DNA of 64,000 nucleotides from positions 1,364,001-1,428,000 of the forward strand of contig OZ037837.1 of the NCBI GenBank assembly GCA_964035575.1, written 5' to 3'. The DNA comes from Rhynchopus sp. YZ270_cl-10 (taxonomy: Eukaryota > Euglenozoa > Diplonemea > Diplonemida > Diplonemidae). Shown in pieces: positions 40,513 to 51,468 of this stretch (position 1 is its first letter; each line of letters opens with the position of its first letter). The position numbers were made by a program, and so were the translations under genes. The notes under the pieces are model-generated. The model made no database searches. It was not told the origin of the DNA and saw only the letters and a list, made by a program, of their open reading frames with translations.

Positions 40513-40753
40513 GACCACACTCGACATTTCTGGGTGGAGCAATGTGACACATGTTGGGCAAGATTTTCTCGCCTACTGCTCCTCATTGTCGAAGCTTAAC
40601 TTGTCTGGGTGGTCGAGTGTGACGCGGATTGAGACAGGATTCCTAAGGGGATGCAAAATACCCACAAGCAGCATCAACGTCACCGGATCGAGCAGTGTTG
40701 TGTCAGAATATGTGAACAACAGTCGTACCAAGTGCCAATGTGTGTGCATGTGA
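40513..40753 (+). pseudogene. 3' LRR fragment of a family D gene
   Basis: Matches the last repeats and tail of family D copy 2 (from 42831): LDISGWSNVTHVGQDFL, LSGWSSVTRIETGFL, INVTGSSSVVSEYVNNS, CVCM. It has a stop immediately upstream in its own frame and is out of frame with the FIG4 piece. It is a partial duplication. Confidence 0.85.
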
Positions 40754-41956
40754 GACACGTGCATCTTTCGAGAAGCTATCTGCTCATTACCCTGTTCAAA
40801 CAACAATTTTTTTGCTGTTTCATTTTACCACAAAAGATATCTGTGTACTCTGTGGTGGGGAAGCATTCCAACTTTTTCAGTATCTGCCCGATTATCCTGT
40901 TTTTTACCCCCCGTTTAGAACAACAGAGTGCGTCTGTTGAGATTTGAATGCAACTTTGTGTCATTACTTACGGGGGGATTGGAAGGGAGGCGGAAAGGCG
41001 TTTTCAAAAAAAAATGTTCTGTTGATGATCAGCAGAACTTTGTCAGGTGGCGGCCCACCTGAGTTACACTGTCACCGACAAACTCTGACAGTCTTTTTGT
41101 GTACTTTTTTGAACTATTTTCACTGAACAAGATAAAGGAATGCGTTTCTTGTATCGAACAGATTTTATTCGTATCGTAAACACCTTCTTCCTCACGCGCT
41201 GGTTTTTGTGTTCGCTAAGTTTTATCAAAAAGCTTTCCCTACTTTGCAACGAATGGTTTCCCCATGTATTGCAAGGGAAACAATATGACAAAGAGGTGCA
41301 GGGTGGTTCGCACATCAGAGAACCTGGCACCTTGTGTCTCCTATAAACCAAAAGCGTTGTGTGTGAAGTTTTGAAGGAAGGAAACATGAAGCAATGTATT
41401 TTTGTGCTTTTTTGCACGACCATTCTGTGCTAAGACATAAGCCTGCTCAGTACCCCCTGCACAACTTGATGTTTGTGCCCATTCATCGTTCAAGATTTCG
41501 TTCTTTGTTTCCAAAGTGGAAACAAAACAACATCATTTCCCTTTCTTTGTTTGTGTGAATATTTTTTGTGTTGTGCAAGAAATGTGCAGGTTGAATTCCT
41601 TTAGTCATGAGAAAAGCCATGCCGCCATTGAGCGACTCATAGGCGCATGAGTGAGAGACGTTGTCGATGTGGGACCCCGCCTCGCAGAGGAAAGGTGTTT
41701 TTGGCACAGCAACTTTCGTGAAGTCAGTATCGGTCTGCGAATCAAATTGAAAACGGCGTGTTTGCGCGTCATATCGCAGAGGATAGAGAAACTGAAAAGT
41801 CATGACAATGAAATACCCCCGAGCGTGTGCTCCGCTAATTTGTTGATCGCATCCATTCAAGATCAAAGCAACGACCTCCCCCCTTGTAACTGTTTGTTGC
41901 CTCTTACTCTGACCCCAATTGAAAACACCTGCAACAAAACAGAGAGACACAAAACC
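40754..41956. other. Spacer upstream of family D copy 2
   Basis: 40754-40945 is the shared family D 3' flank (GAGACACGTGCATCTTTCG). A short stem (GTTCTG..CAGAAC, 41015-41036) resembles the interior of the hAT MITE. Repeat R1 copy b lies at 41145-41390. No gene is seen before 41957, although the frame of the next gene is open from 41651. Confidence 0.6.
41145..41390 (+). repeat. Dispersed repeat R1, copy b
   Basis: Begins TTCTTGTATCGAACAGATTT and ends GAAGTTTTGAAGGAAGGAAA. Longer on the left than copy a (8328) and colinear with copy c (44609). Confidence 0.75.
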
Positions 41957-43066
41957 ATGGAAATATGCATCGAGTGCTTAGACGGAGAGAAGTACACAGT
42001 CGAGGTGGGTGCGGATGACACAATTACGGACATACGGCGGAAGGCGGCGGCTGCAGCAGCGTTGTGCGAAGACGGCTTTGACATGCGCTTCGGAGGGAAG
42101 GTCATGGCAGAAGGAGACTTCACGACGCAGCTGAGTGCTGGGGACACAGTTGTGCTGACGAAGAAGACGATGTCGCAGAAGGAGCACGCCATTGCAGCTC
42201 TTCGTGACTTGGGTTGGGAGACAAGGCTGACGGCAGAGAGCTTAGTGAGTCTGACAGATCCCAAGCTGGTTCATTTGTTTCTGCAGGCGGAAGTTGTTAC
42301 TGAGATCCCTGATAACGTCTTGTCAGGTGGCACGTTCAGAGAACTTGATCTCAGTGGTGTGTCAGCTGTGACTAAAGTAGGCGCAGACTTCCTCTACGAC
42401 TGCGAGGGGTTGACCACAATCGACATTTCTGGGTGGAGCAATGTGACGCACATTGGCAGCCGCTTCCTCCAGAACTGCGGCAGATATGGTGTACACTGGA
42501 CACCAGGCGTTAGCGCACCGAGGAGGGCAGAAGTGAGACTTGACATATCTGGGTGGAACAATGTGACGCGTATCGGGTACAACTTCCTGGAGAACAGCGG
42601 AGTGCGCACACTTGACATTTCTGGGTGGAATAAGGTGACGGAGATAGAACACGCTTTCTTAAACAGGTGCTACAAGTTGTACTTACTTGACTTGTCTGGG
42701 TGGAGCAATGTGACGCACATTGGCGGCTGCTTTCTCCACCTCTGCAAAAGGTTGACCACACTCGACATTTCTGGGTGGAACAACGTTACGGTGATTGAAA
42801 GTCGCTTCCTCTCCAACTGCAGATCGTTGACCACACTCGACATTTCTGGGTGGAACAATGTGACACATGTTGGGAAAGATTTTCTCGCCAACTGCACCTC
42901 ATTGTCGACGCTTGATCTGTCTGGGTGGTCGAGTGTGACACGGATTGAGGATGCCTTCCTAAAAGGATGCAAAATACGTGCAAGCAGCATCAACGTCACC
43001 GGATCGAGCAGTGTTGTGTCAGAATATGTGAACAACAGTACCAAGTGCCATTGTCTGTGCATGTGA
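41957..43066 (+). CDS. Ubiquitin-like/LRR protein, family D copy 2
   Basis: Intronless, 369 residues from the ATG in AAACCATGG. Residues 1-68 are ubiquitin-like (MEICIECLDGEKYTVEVGAD, DTITDIRRKAAAAAAL, DMRFGGKVMAEGD, DTVVLTKK). The family linker (KEHAIAALRDLGWETRLTAESL..DPKLVHLFLQAEV) is followed by about eight LRRs with a Trp variant (LDISGWNNVTHIG). One repeat holds an 18-residue insertion (GRYGVHWTPGVSAPRRAEV). It ends in a VTGSSSVVSEYV tail and CHCLCM. An exposed Trp in each repeat could create a different binding face from family C (Leu). Function unknown. Confidence 0.82.
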   Translation: MEICIECLDGEKYTVEVGADDTITDIRRKAAAAAALCEDGFDMRFGGKVMAEGDFTTQLSAGDTVVLTKKTMSQKEHAIAALRDLGWETRLTAESLVSLTDPKLVHLFLQAEVVTEIPDNVLSGGTFRELDLSGVSAVTKVGADFLYDCEGLTTIDISGWSNVTHIGSRFLQNCGRYGVHWTPGVSAPRRAEVRLDISGWNNVTRIGYNFLENSGVRTLDISGWNKVTEIEHAFLNRCYKLYLLDLSGWSNVTHIGGCFLHLCKRLTTLDISGWNNVTVIESRFLSNCRSLTTLDISGWNNVTHVGKDFLANCTSLSTLDLSGWSSVTRIEDAFLKGCKIRASSINVTGSSSVVSEYVNNSTKCHCLCM

Positions 43067-43470
43067 GACACGTGCATCTTTCGAGAAGCTATCTGCTCAT
43101 TATCCTGTTCAAACAACAATTTTTTTGATGTTTTCATTGATATTTTGGATGTCCCGGCGGTACCACACTAACACCACTTACACACACTTTCACCCCATTT
43201 CACCGAATTGCACCCAATTTCACCCCATTACACATGAATTACAACGCCTTGATGTTTTGGTCTTTACTAAAGGGATGTGCGGACGACACCAAAGAAATTG
43301 AAATTTTTCGCGATATTTGGTCCTCCAAAAATTTTCCGGAACCGAAAATCGTGTAGTTTGGGGGTACTGAGGCCAGAAAAAATTTGTGTGAATACATGAA
43401 AATATTCCTGATAGGATGGCATGCGGCCAAAACATCAGCTGTTTTGGTTATTTTTGCCTTGTGCTGTGTG
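43067..43470. other. Spacer before heptamer satellite
   Basis: Family D 3' flank to about 43140, then a degenerate ACCCCATTTCACC-type repeat (43165-43235) and AT-rich sequence. No gene. Confidence 0.6.
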
Positions 43471-44040
43471 CTGTGTACTGTGTACTGTGTACTGTGTACT
43501 GTGTACTGTGTACTGTGTACTGTGTACTGTGTACTGTGTACTGTGTACTGTGTACTGTGTACTGTGTACTGTGTACTGTGTACTGTGTACTGTGTACTGT
43601 GTACTGTGTACTGTGTACTGTGTACTGTGTACTGTGTACTGTGTACTGTGTACTGTGTACTGTGTACTGTGTACTGTGTACTGTGTACTGTGTACTGTGT
43701 ACTGTGTACTGTGTACTGTGTACTGTGTACTGTGTACTGTGTACTGTGTACTGTGTACTGTGTACTGTGTACTGTGTACTGTGTACTGTGTACTGTGTAC
43801 TGTGTACTGTGTACTGTGTACTGTGTACTGTGTACTGTGTACTGTGTACTGTGTACTGTGTACTGTGTACTGTGTACTGTGTACTGTGTACTGTGTACTG
43901 TGTACTGTGTACTGTGTACTGTGTACTGTGTACTGTGTACTGTGTACTGTGTACTGTGTACTGTGTACTGTGTACTGTGTACTGTGTACTGTGTACTGTG
44001 TACTGTGTACTGTGTACTGTGTACTGTGTACTGTGTACTG
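43471..44040. repeat. Heptanucleotide satellite (CTGTGTA)n, ~81 copies
   Basis: About 570 bp of essentially perfect 7-bp repeat. Since 7 is not a multiple of 3, every frame on both strands reads a seven-residue peptide repeat, so apparent long proteins here are artefacts. The same heptamer on the opposite strand is at 59593-59759. Confidence 0.98.
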
Positions 44041-44119
44041 TCGGCAATGGTCAGCCAGGCAAATTTTTTTTGCTCCACTCGAGAAAAAAAAAATTGTTGT
44101 CACCCTTTTTGCATGGATG

Positions 44120-44405
44120 TCCAAAGTACTTGAAGTATATCAAGTACTTGATCCCCCAAAAAAACCAATACTTGATACTTGAAGTACTTGACACCCTATT
44201 TTTTTTTTCTCGTACTTTTTTACTTGGTCTCCCTCTGTCAAGTACTTTTTTCACAAAAAAAACGTCAAGTACTTGATCAAGTACAAAAAAAAGTGGGTAC
44301 TTGATCAAGTACTTGACGTTTTTTTGCGAAAACAAGTACTTGACAGACTCTGTCAGAGGGTAAAAAAGTAAAAAAGTACGAGAGAAAAAAATAGGGTGTC
44401 AAGCA
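44120..44405. repeat. CAAGTACTTG-rich foldback element
   Basis: 44187-44284 and 44297-44403 are imperfect inverted arms around a 12-bp centre, beginning CTTGACACCCTATTTTT and ending AAATAGGGTGTCAAG. The self-complementary decamer CAAGTACTTG occurs many times inside and just left of it, and again at 46783-46832. No coding capacity. Confidence 0.85.
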
Positions 44406-44492
44406 CGCGTGAGCCTAAAAGCTATTTACTATTTAGGTTTTCAGAATAATATATATTATTGACGTGTAATATTTTTGCCTTTATTTCACGCA

Positions 44493-44580
44493 CAGCCCCA
44501 AAAACCCCCGAGGAGTGGTTTTTTTCCCCGAGGGCGCAGCCCGAGGGGAAAAAATACCACTCCGAGGGGTTTTGGGGCTG
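44493..44580. repeat. Long hairpin / palindromic element (88 nt)
   Basis: CAGCCCCAAAA at the left and TTTTGGGGCTG at the right, with further pairing (GAGTGGT.TTTTTCCCCGAGGG with CCCGAGGGGAAAAAATACCAC) around a CGCAG centre. It could be a tiny MITE. I do not see a convincing target duplication. Confidence 0.8.
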
Positions 44581-44608
44581 TAAGTGAACAAGATAAAACA
44601 ATAAGCTC

Positions 44609-44925
44609 GCGTTTCTTTTATCGAACAGATTTTATTCTCCGCCCCGTACCCAAAACGTAAACACCACTTTGAATCAGAAAAAATATTTTCCTCTCCTTTT
44701 TTCTTCCACACGCGCTGGTTTTTGTATTTCGCTAATTTTTATCAAAAAGCTTTCCCTTGTTTCGAGTGCGAAACGTTTCTCCATGTATTGCACGGGAAAC
44801 AATATGACAAACAGGTGCAGGGTGGTTCCGTGCTTATCATAGAACCTGGCACCTTGTGTGTCTCCCAAAAACCAAAAAAGCGTTGTGTGTGTAGTTTTGA
44901 AGGAAGGAAAAATAAAATGAAATTA
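44609..44925 (+). repeat. Dispersed repeat R1, copy c
   Basis: Longest copy. TTATCGAACAGATTTTATTC at the left, ATGTATTGCACGGGAAACAA, and the common right end AGTTTTGAAGGAAGGAAAAA. It lies between the palindromes and the AT-rich tract. Confidence 0.75.
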
Positions 44926-47204
44926 AGGCAAAATATTACACCAACAATACATTTTTTTATTGCACAACGGGGCACTTTAATTTCACAACCCGGGGGTCTG
45001 CTAAACGCTTAGTTCTCAAGGCTTACGTTCATCGTATCAACTTCCCTTTGGTCTTGGGGTTATCTTCATTCAAATTTTTCTCTTTTTCGAAATATCTTTA
45101 TCTCCTGTATCACAACCTTGCAGAGTTGCTGATGTCCGACCTAAACACCATTGAGGCAGATGGAGTGGCCACTCCACAGGCAGCACTGTTCCCGTAGGTG
45201 GGCACACCCCACCCCCACCAGCCACATCCGCTTCCATCTAAGGTGAAACAGGTGAAAAAATCCCTCAGATGCTCAAAATACCCAAATTTTGCGTTTTTTT
45301 TGCATTTTTCGGTACCCCAAGACCCCACCCAGGAGTCGAAATTTTCCGGGGAAAAAATTTTTTTTTCCCCGATTTTTCGGATTTTTGCTAAGGCGTTGCC
45401 CATACAAACCGATTTTTTGTACAGAAAATGACCGGGGAATAAATATGCGATGCTCAAAACATCAAAATTCTTGCTTTATTTGCATTTTTGGGTCCATCTG
45501 AGCCCAAAAAAAAATTTTTTTTTCGGCTGAAAATTTTGTCTTTGCGAAAAAAAAAAAAAAATCGAGCAGTGAAATAAAGAGTGAAATAAAGAAATAAAGC
45601 CTTTTTTATTTCACTGCCGTTTTTATTTTTCTACAGGAATTTGTTAGGGGAGTGAAATTAAAGTGCCCCGACGTGCAATAAAAAAAGAATTTACCTGTTT
45701 TTATAAAGGGGGAAGGTAAAATAAATTTACCTGTTTTTATATACGGGAAAAATAGGGGGAGGGGAAAAAATACCTGCTTTTTTATGAGGAGAATTTCAAT
45801 TTTTGAGTGGCTCTGTGGTGTAAAAGCTGCATTTTTACACTGTTGGGGTGATCCGGGGTACTTTTCTGGAACAAAAATCAAAAAAAGAGAGAGGTTACAG
45901 AATACAGATTATAAAAAAAAAAAAAACAAAAATCGCAAAACCCGAAATGAGAATCGCAAATCTTCGCAAACAATCGCAAACATTCGCACATATTCGCAAA
46001 AAAGTCATAAAAAATCGCGAAGAATCGCAAAACCCGAAATGCGAATCGCAAAAAATCGCAAACATTCGCAAAAAATCGCAAAATTTCGCAAACATTCGCA
46101 AAAAGGTCGCGAAAAATCGCAAAACCCGGTCTGTACCCTAATTTTTTTTTTCGCCTGCGGCGCCATCAATGTTATTTTTTTGCTCCGCAAAAAAATAGAG
46201 TTCCGAATATCGTCGCCTGCATTTTGCAGCCGAAAAATACAACTTTGACCAAAGCTGCAAAAAGGTCGGCGCACGTAGCGCGTCCGGGTTTGGAACTTTT
46301 TGCATTTCGAGGGGGCAGTGGCCCAGAATCATAGTTACATTTTACCCTGTGAAGCAACTCACTGGTGGGAATGGCCAAAAATTGTATCAACCAAGAACTT
46401 GTCCATTTTTTTTCGAAATAGCCCCGCTACAGCGAGGTTGAAAGCTCGGAAAACCCTATACAACCCGTCGGTAGCTATACAACCCCTACCCCCGCCAGAG
46501 GACAAATCCCCACAAAAAAAATAATGCCAAAAGATACTGCAAACCAGATACTTGGCACTTCCCAAAAATTTAAGTGATGAAAATTTTGGCCATTTTTTTA
46601 AAGTGACCCCAACACAGGCTGGGATTGGCCCAAAAATGCAAGAAACAGCGCTATTGGGTGGTGCCCTGCCTCGAAAATGTGAAAAATGGGAAAACCACAA
46701 GGTAATAAAAACAGGTAAATTTGTCTATTTAGGATAAGGAAATTCTGGAAAACAGGTACTATTTAGCCGCATGCGTGGTGTCAAGTACTTGATTTTTGTC
46801 AAGTACTTGATCAATCTTCAAGTACTTGACTGTCATTTTTGTTCAGACCTGCACAGGAGAACACTACAACCTTAGCGTTCGTCACAAAGCGTGCCGTACG
46901 CAACACACCCACCCACCCACGGAGCACCTGACAGATCAGTTTGTTCTGTTCTCGCGGTTTGTTTTTTTTCTGTGGAAGCGAACAGCAACCTTACTTTCCT
47001 CTCCCCGTTTACAGTCATTTGATAAACAAGCAAAAGAGTAAGAAGTCTCGCGCATTTTCTGTTCTGTTCACGTTTTCGCATCTTTCGCATTTCAACAATG
47101 TGAGCACAGTATCCCCTTCCCATTCTTTGAATGTCGTTGACCTGAACACTCGAGTTGCGAAGTCATACAATACATCACAAACGCAACAGACCCTGAAGAA
47201 AACA
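44926..47204. other. AT-rich spacer with short repeats, then family A promoter
   Basis: No gene seen to 46860. 45280-45540 has two related AT-rich segments (GATGCTCAAAA..TTTGCATTTTT). 45950-46130 is a degenerate repeat of AATCGCAAA/CATTCGCAAA. 46385-46460 and 46565-46640 are copies of the 57-kb unit (AACTTGTCCATTTT). 46783-46832 has more CAAGTACTTG. From about 46935 the type I family A 5' flank begins, with its putative 5'-UTR intron (GTAAG..GAGCACAG). Confidence 0.6.
45950..46130 (+). repeat. Degenerate TCGCAAA minisatellite
   Basis: About 15 near-copies of A(A/T)TCGCAAA with variable 3-15 bp spacing, including two longer direct repeats AATCGCAAAACCCGAAATG (45936 and 46025). Confidence 0.8.
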
Positions 47205-48323
47205 ATGGATGTGACCTTTGTGCTGGAAGAGTCAGGCGTGACTGCGACAGTGGAGGTGCCGTGCGAGGCGGACGTTGCAGCGGCAAAGGAGGTTGCGTGC
47301 ACGGCGCTTGCTGTCTCGCCTGCGTCTGTCGAGATGCGCATCGGCACGCAGGCGCTGGAGGGGACGTGCCGTCTGCAGGACACTGCGTTTGATGCAGGGG
47401 TGCAGGTTGTGCTTGCCCGCCCTCATTTTGCCGACATCAAGTGTCCTGCTGAGTACAGTGTAGAGGCGCCAACTGGTGGGATCGTGCCGATAAGTGGCTT
47501 ATCAATGTCACCTTGTGGAGCACTCTGCCTGTTTACGAAGGGAGGCTATGTCACCGGCCTCGATACAGAAACCTTCAGCACTGCCTTCAGGTTCAAAGTA
47601 GACGTTACAATGTTCGGTGCACCTGCCATCTCACGATGCAAGACACGCTGCTACCTGGCGCGCAAAGACGGCCTACACGAGGTTGCACTTCCGGGAGGGG
47701 AGGAGCTCCGCAAAGTCAAAGGACCCTCGTACGATGTGTTCGCGTGTGGTGATGGGGTTATCTCCCTGGGTAAAGACGGTGTCTCTGTGTACGACGAAGA
47801 CCTGACGTTGCTCCGCACTCTCTCGCACGAAGGGTGTGAGAAAGTGACAGTGTCGGACTGTGGTGGGTGGGTCATCACATCCTCCTGGGAGGAGGACACC
47901 TCACGTCTGTGGAATGTGAACACAGGTGAAGCTGTGACTGTACCGGCTGGGGGGGCGAGCCAAATGGCGCTTTCACGGTCTGACACCGCCTTCGTTGCGG
48001 TGTACTCATACAGTAACCGTAGCAACCGTTACGAAGTGCAGCTCTACGACTGGAGTGGTGCGGCTCTTCGCAGCTTTTCAAGGGAGGAGGATGGTGCCGC
48101 TTACTGCACCATGCAGTTCACTCCGTGTGGGAAGTATCTCCTTGTTGAGTTTGCGAATCATTATGCTGAAGACTATTCACTGCACCAGTATGATGTGGCG
48201 ACCATGTCCTGTGTGCGTGTATTCTCAGAGGCCTCTGCATTTTCATTTGCGATATCGCCGTGTTCACGTGTGGTGGTGGTTGCGAACTCCGTCATTGCGA
48301 CGAAACATCTGTACCCCTACTGA
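47205..48323 (+). CDS. Ubiquitin-like/beta-propeller protein, family A copy 4
   Basis: Intronless, 372 residues. The N-terminal ubiquitin-like domain differs by only a few residues from other copies (TQALEG, ARPHFADIK). The propeller includes DCGGWVITSSWEEDTSRLWNVNTGEAV and a longer blade (YSYSNRSNRYEVQLYDWSGAALRSF). It ends VANSVIATKHLYPY. Type I 5' flank, alpha 3' flank. First gene of the head-to-tail array of six; gaps of about 310 bp separate the units. Confidence 0.87.
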   Translation: MDVTFVLEESGVTATVEVPCEADVAAAKEVACTALAVSPASVEMRIGTQALEGTCRLQDTAFDAGVQVVLARPHFADIKCPAEYSVEAPTGGIVPISGLSMSPCGALCLFTKGGYVTGLDTETFSTAFRFKVDVTMFGAPAISRCKTRCYLARKDGLHEVALPGGEELRKVKGPSYDVFACGDGVISLGKDGVSVYDEDLTLLRTLSHEGCEKVTVSDCGGWVITSSWEEDTSRLWNVNTGEAVTVPAGGASQMALSRSDTAFVAVYSYSNRSNRYEVQLYDWSGAALRSFSREEDGAAYCTMQFTPCGKYLLVEFANHYAEDYSLHQYDVATMSCVRVFSEASAFSFAISPCSRVVVVANSVIATKHLYPY

Positions 48324-48632
48324 GTGATGTACCGCGTAACACACCCACCCAGCCACGGAGATCAGTTTGTTCTGTTCTCGCGGTTTGTTTTTTTCTGTGG
48401 AAGCGAACAGCAACCTTACTTTCCTCTCCCCGTTTACAGTCTTTTGATAAACAAGCAAAGAGTAAGAAGTCTCAAGCATTTTTTTTTGTTCTGTTTACGT
48501 TTTCACATCTTTTGCATTTCAACAATGTGAGCACAGTATCCCCTTCCCATTCTTTGAATGTCATTGACCTGAACACCCGAGTTGCGAAGTCATACAAATA
48601 CATCACAAACACAACAGACCCTGAAGAAAACA

Positions 48633-49741
48633 ATGGATGTGACCTTTGTCTGGAAGAGTCAGGCGTGACTGCGACAGTGGAGGTGCCGTGCGAGGCGGAC
48701 GTTGCAGCGGCAAAGGAGGTTGCGTGCACGGCGCTTGCTGTCTCGCCTGCGTCTGTCAAGATGCGCATCGGCACGCAGGTGCTGGAGGGGACGTGCCGTC
48801 TGCAGGACACTGCGTTTGATTCAGGGGTGCAGGTTGTCCTTGCCTGCTGCTTTGCCGACACCAAGTGTCCTGCTGAGTACAGTGTCGAGGCGCCAACTGG
48901 AACGCAGTGGATGAATATGAATCGTTTATCGCTGTCACCTTGTGGAGCACTCTGCCTCTTTACACAGGAGGATGGCTATGTCACCGGCTTCGATACAGAC
49001 ACCTTCAGCCCTGCCTTCAAGTTCAAAGTGGACAGCGTAGGCAGTTCGGTGTACGGTGCACCTGCCATCTCACGATGCAAGACACGCTGCTACCTGGCGT
49101 GCAGGGAAGAAGGTATGCACGAGGTTGCACTTCCGGGTGGGGAGGTGCTCCGCAAAGTCGAGGGACGCTCGGTCAAAGCGTTCGTGTGTGGCGGTGTTGT
49201 TGTCTCCCAAGGAAAACACGATGTCTCTGTGTACGACGAAGACCTGACGTTGCTCCGCTCTCTCTCGCACGAAGGGTGCATGGAAGTGGCTGTGTCGGAC
49301 TGTGGTGGGTGGGTCATCACCTCCTCCGTCAGTGAGAAGAAGGCACGTCTGTGGGATGTGAACACAGGTGAAGGTGTGGCATGTGTGCCTGCGGATGGGG
49401 GTATCGTGTCGCTTTCACGGTCTGCCTCTGTCTTTGCTGTGGAGTGCGATGGCGAAGTGCACCTCTATGACTGGAGTGGTGCGGCTCTTGGCAGCTTTGA
49501 AAAGCAGCAGTACGTATTAGCCGTGCAGTTCACTCCATGTGGGAAGTACGTCGTTGTTGCGTTCGGTGATCTATTTAGTGAAGAGTACACTCTGCACCAG
49601 TATGATGTGGTGACCATGTCCTGTGTGCGTGTGATACAGGACTGCGGAAGTGTATTTGTGATATCGCCGTGTTCACGTGTGGTTGTGTTCAAGGCAGCAG
49701 GAGGTGACGTCGTTGTGACACAACATCTGCACCCCTACTGA
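48633..49741 (+). pseudogene. Family A copy 5 with frameshifted start
   Basis: The usual ATG is present at 48633, but one base is missing a few codons later (GACCTTTGTCTGGAAGAG for GACCTTTGTGCTGGAAGAG), so that start gives about ten residues. The rest is open and complete from the ubiquitin-like domain to VVVTQHLHPY. It could only be made from a non-standard start or from Met in KMRIGTQVLEG (48761), which would lose most of the ubiquitin-like domain. The propeller is near-identical to copy 6. Type I 5' flank, beta 3' flank. A sequencing error is the alternative explanation. Confidence 0.75.
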
Positions 49742-50049
49742 GTGTTGCAGTCCACCCTGCGTGGGAAGTACCTCCTCGCTGTCGCTGAGTACTGCGGTGT
49801 GTTGCTATTGTGCGTTGCATCAGTATTTGCGTTGCACCCTCGACCACCTAGCCTGTGAGGAAATACATTTCAGATATTTTGAGGATAACAAGCACACCAC
49901 CCTTTACCCTTCTTTTTCACTTTTGCTTTGGTAAAACCCTCTCCTGTTGGTGGAAACTACAGACAACGAAAACATCACAAACACACAAAACAAAACAACC
50001 CACACCTCATCTCCTCCCAACAGAGGTGGAACAAGAAGAAGACAAAACA

Positions 50050-51159
50050 ATGGATGTGACCTTTGTGCTGGAAGAGTCAGGCGTGACTGCGACAGTGGAG
50101 GTGCCGTGCGAGGCGGACGTTGCAGCGGCAAAGGAGGTTGCGTGCACGGCGCTTGCTGTCTCGCCTGCGTCTGTCGAGATGCGCATCGGCACGCAGGTGC
50201 TGGAGGGGACGTGCCGTCTGCAGGACACTGCGTTTGATTCAGGGGTGCAGGTTGTGCTTGCCCGCTGCTTTGCCGACATCAAGTGTCCTGCTGAGTACAG
50301 TGTAGAGGCGCCAACTGGAACGCAGTGGATGAATATGAATCGTTTATCGCTGTCACCTTGTGGAGCACTCTGCCTCTTTACACAGGAAGATGGCTATGTC
50401 ACCGGCTTCGATACAGACACCTTCAGCCCTGCCTTCAGGTTCAAAGTGGACATTGTAGACATTTCGGCGCCTGCCATCTCACGGTGCAAGACACGCTGCT
50501 ACGTGGCGTGCAAGGAAGAAGGTATGCACGAGGTTGCACTTCCGGGTGGGGAGGTGCTCCGCAAAGTCGAAGGACCCTCGTTCAAAGCGTTCGTGTGTGG
50601 CGGTGTTGTTGTCTCCCAAGGCAAACACGGTGTCTCTGTGTATGACGAAGACCTGACGTTGCTCCGCTCTCTCTCGCACGAAGGGTGTAATGGAGTGGCT
50701 GTGTCGCACTGTGGTGGGTGGGTGATCACCTCCTCCTTCAGCCATCAGAAGGCACGTCTGTGGGATGTGGACACAGGTGAAGGTGTGGCATGTGTGCCTG
50801 CGGATGGGGGTATCGTGTCGCTTTCACGGTCTGCCTGTGTCTTTGCTGTGGAGTGCGATGACGAAGTGCACCTCTATGACTGGAGTGGTGCGGCTCTTGG
50901 CAGCTTTGAAAAGCAGCAGTACGTATTAGCCGTGCAGTTCACTCCATGTGGGAAGTACGTCGTTGTTGCGTTTGATAACAGTGGTGATCTATTTAGTGAA
51001 GAGTACACTCTGCACCAGTATGATGTGGTGACCATGTCCTGTGTGCGTGTGATACAGGACTGCGGAAGTATATTTGTGATATCGCCGTGTTCACGTGTGG
51101 TTGTGTTCAAGGCAGCAGGAGGTGACGTCGTTGTGACACAACATCTGCACCCCTACTGA
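50050..51159 (+). CDS. Ubiquitin-like/beta-propeller protein, family A copy 6
   Basis: Intronless, 369 residues. The first ~75 residues are the family ubiquitin-like domain. The propeller segment starting GTQWMNMNRLSLSPCGALC matches copy 5, and the blade FSHQKARLWDVDTGEGVACVPA matches copy 8. It ends IQDCGSIFVISPC..VVVTQHLHPY. It uses the type II 5' flank (GAGGAAATACATTTCAGATA..GAAGAAGACAAAACAATGG) and the beta 3' flank. Being a patchwork of its neighbours it records gene conversion in the array. Confidence 0.87.
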   Translation: MDVTFVLEESGVTATVEVPCEADVAAAKEVACTALAVSPASVEMRIGTQVLEGTCRLQDTAFDSGVQVVLARCFADIKCPAEYSVEAPTGTQWMNMNRLSLSPCGALCLFTQEDGYVTGFDTDTFSPAFRFKVDIVDISAPAISRCKTRCYVACKEEGMHEVALPGGEVLRKVEGPSFKAFVCGGVVVSQGKHGVSVYDEDLTLLRSLSHEGCNGVAVSHCGGWVITSSFSHQKARLWDVDTGEGVACVPADGGIVSLSRSACVFAVECDDEVHLYDWSGAALGSFEKQQYVLAVQFTPCGKYVVVAFDNSGDLFSEEYTLHQYDVVTMSCVRVIQDCGSIFVISPCSRVVVFKAAGGDVVVTQHLHPY

Positions 51160-51468
51160 GTGTTGCAGTCCACCCTGTGTGGGAAGTACCTCCTCGCTGT
51201 CGCTGAGTACTGCGGTGTGTTGCTATTGTGCGTTGCATCAGTATTTGCGTTGCACCCTCGACCTACTAGCCTGTGAGGAAATACATTTTCAGATATTTTG
51301 AGGATACCAAGCACACCACTCTTTACCCTTCTTTTTCACTTTTCCTTTGTTAAAACCCTCTCCTGTTTGTGGAAACTACAGACAACGAAAACATCACAAA
51401 CACACAAAACAAAACAACCCACACCTCATCTCCTCCCAACAGAGGTGGAACAAGAAGAAGACAAAACA

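Noticed and set aside
43239-44276. Very long open frames reading seven-residue repeats (YCVLCTV, QYTVHST) on both strands
   Set aside because: They are produced by the 7-bp satellite in all six frames and have no independent coding signal.
45950-46130. CRISPR-like array (short repeats with spacers)
   Set aside because: Repeat units are 7-9 bp, degenerate and irregular, in a eukaryotic genome with no cas genes.
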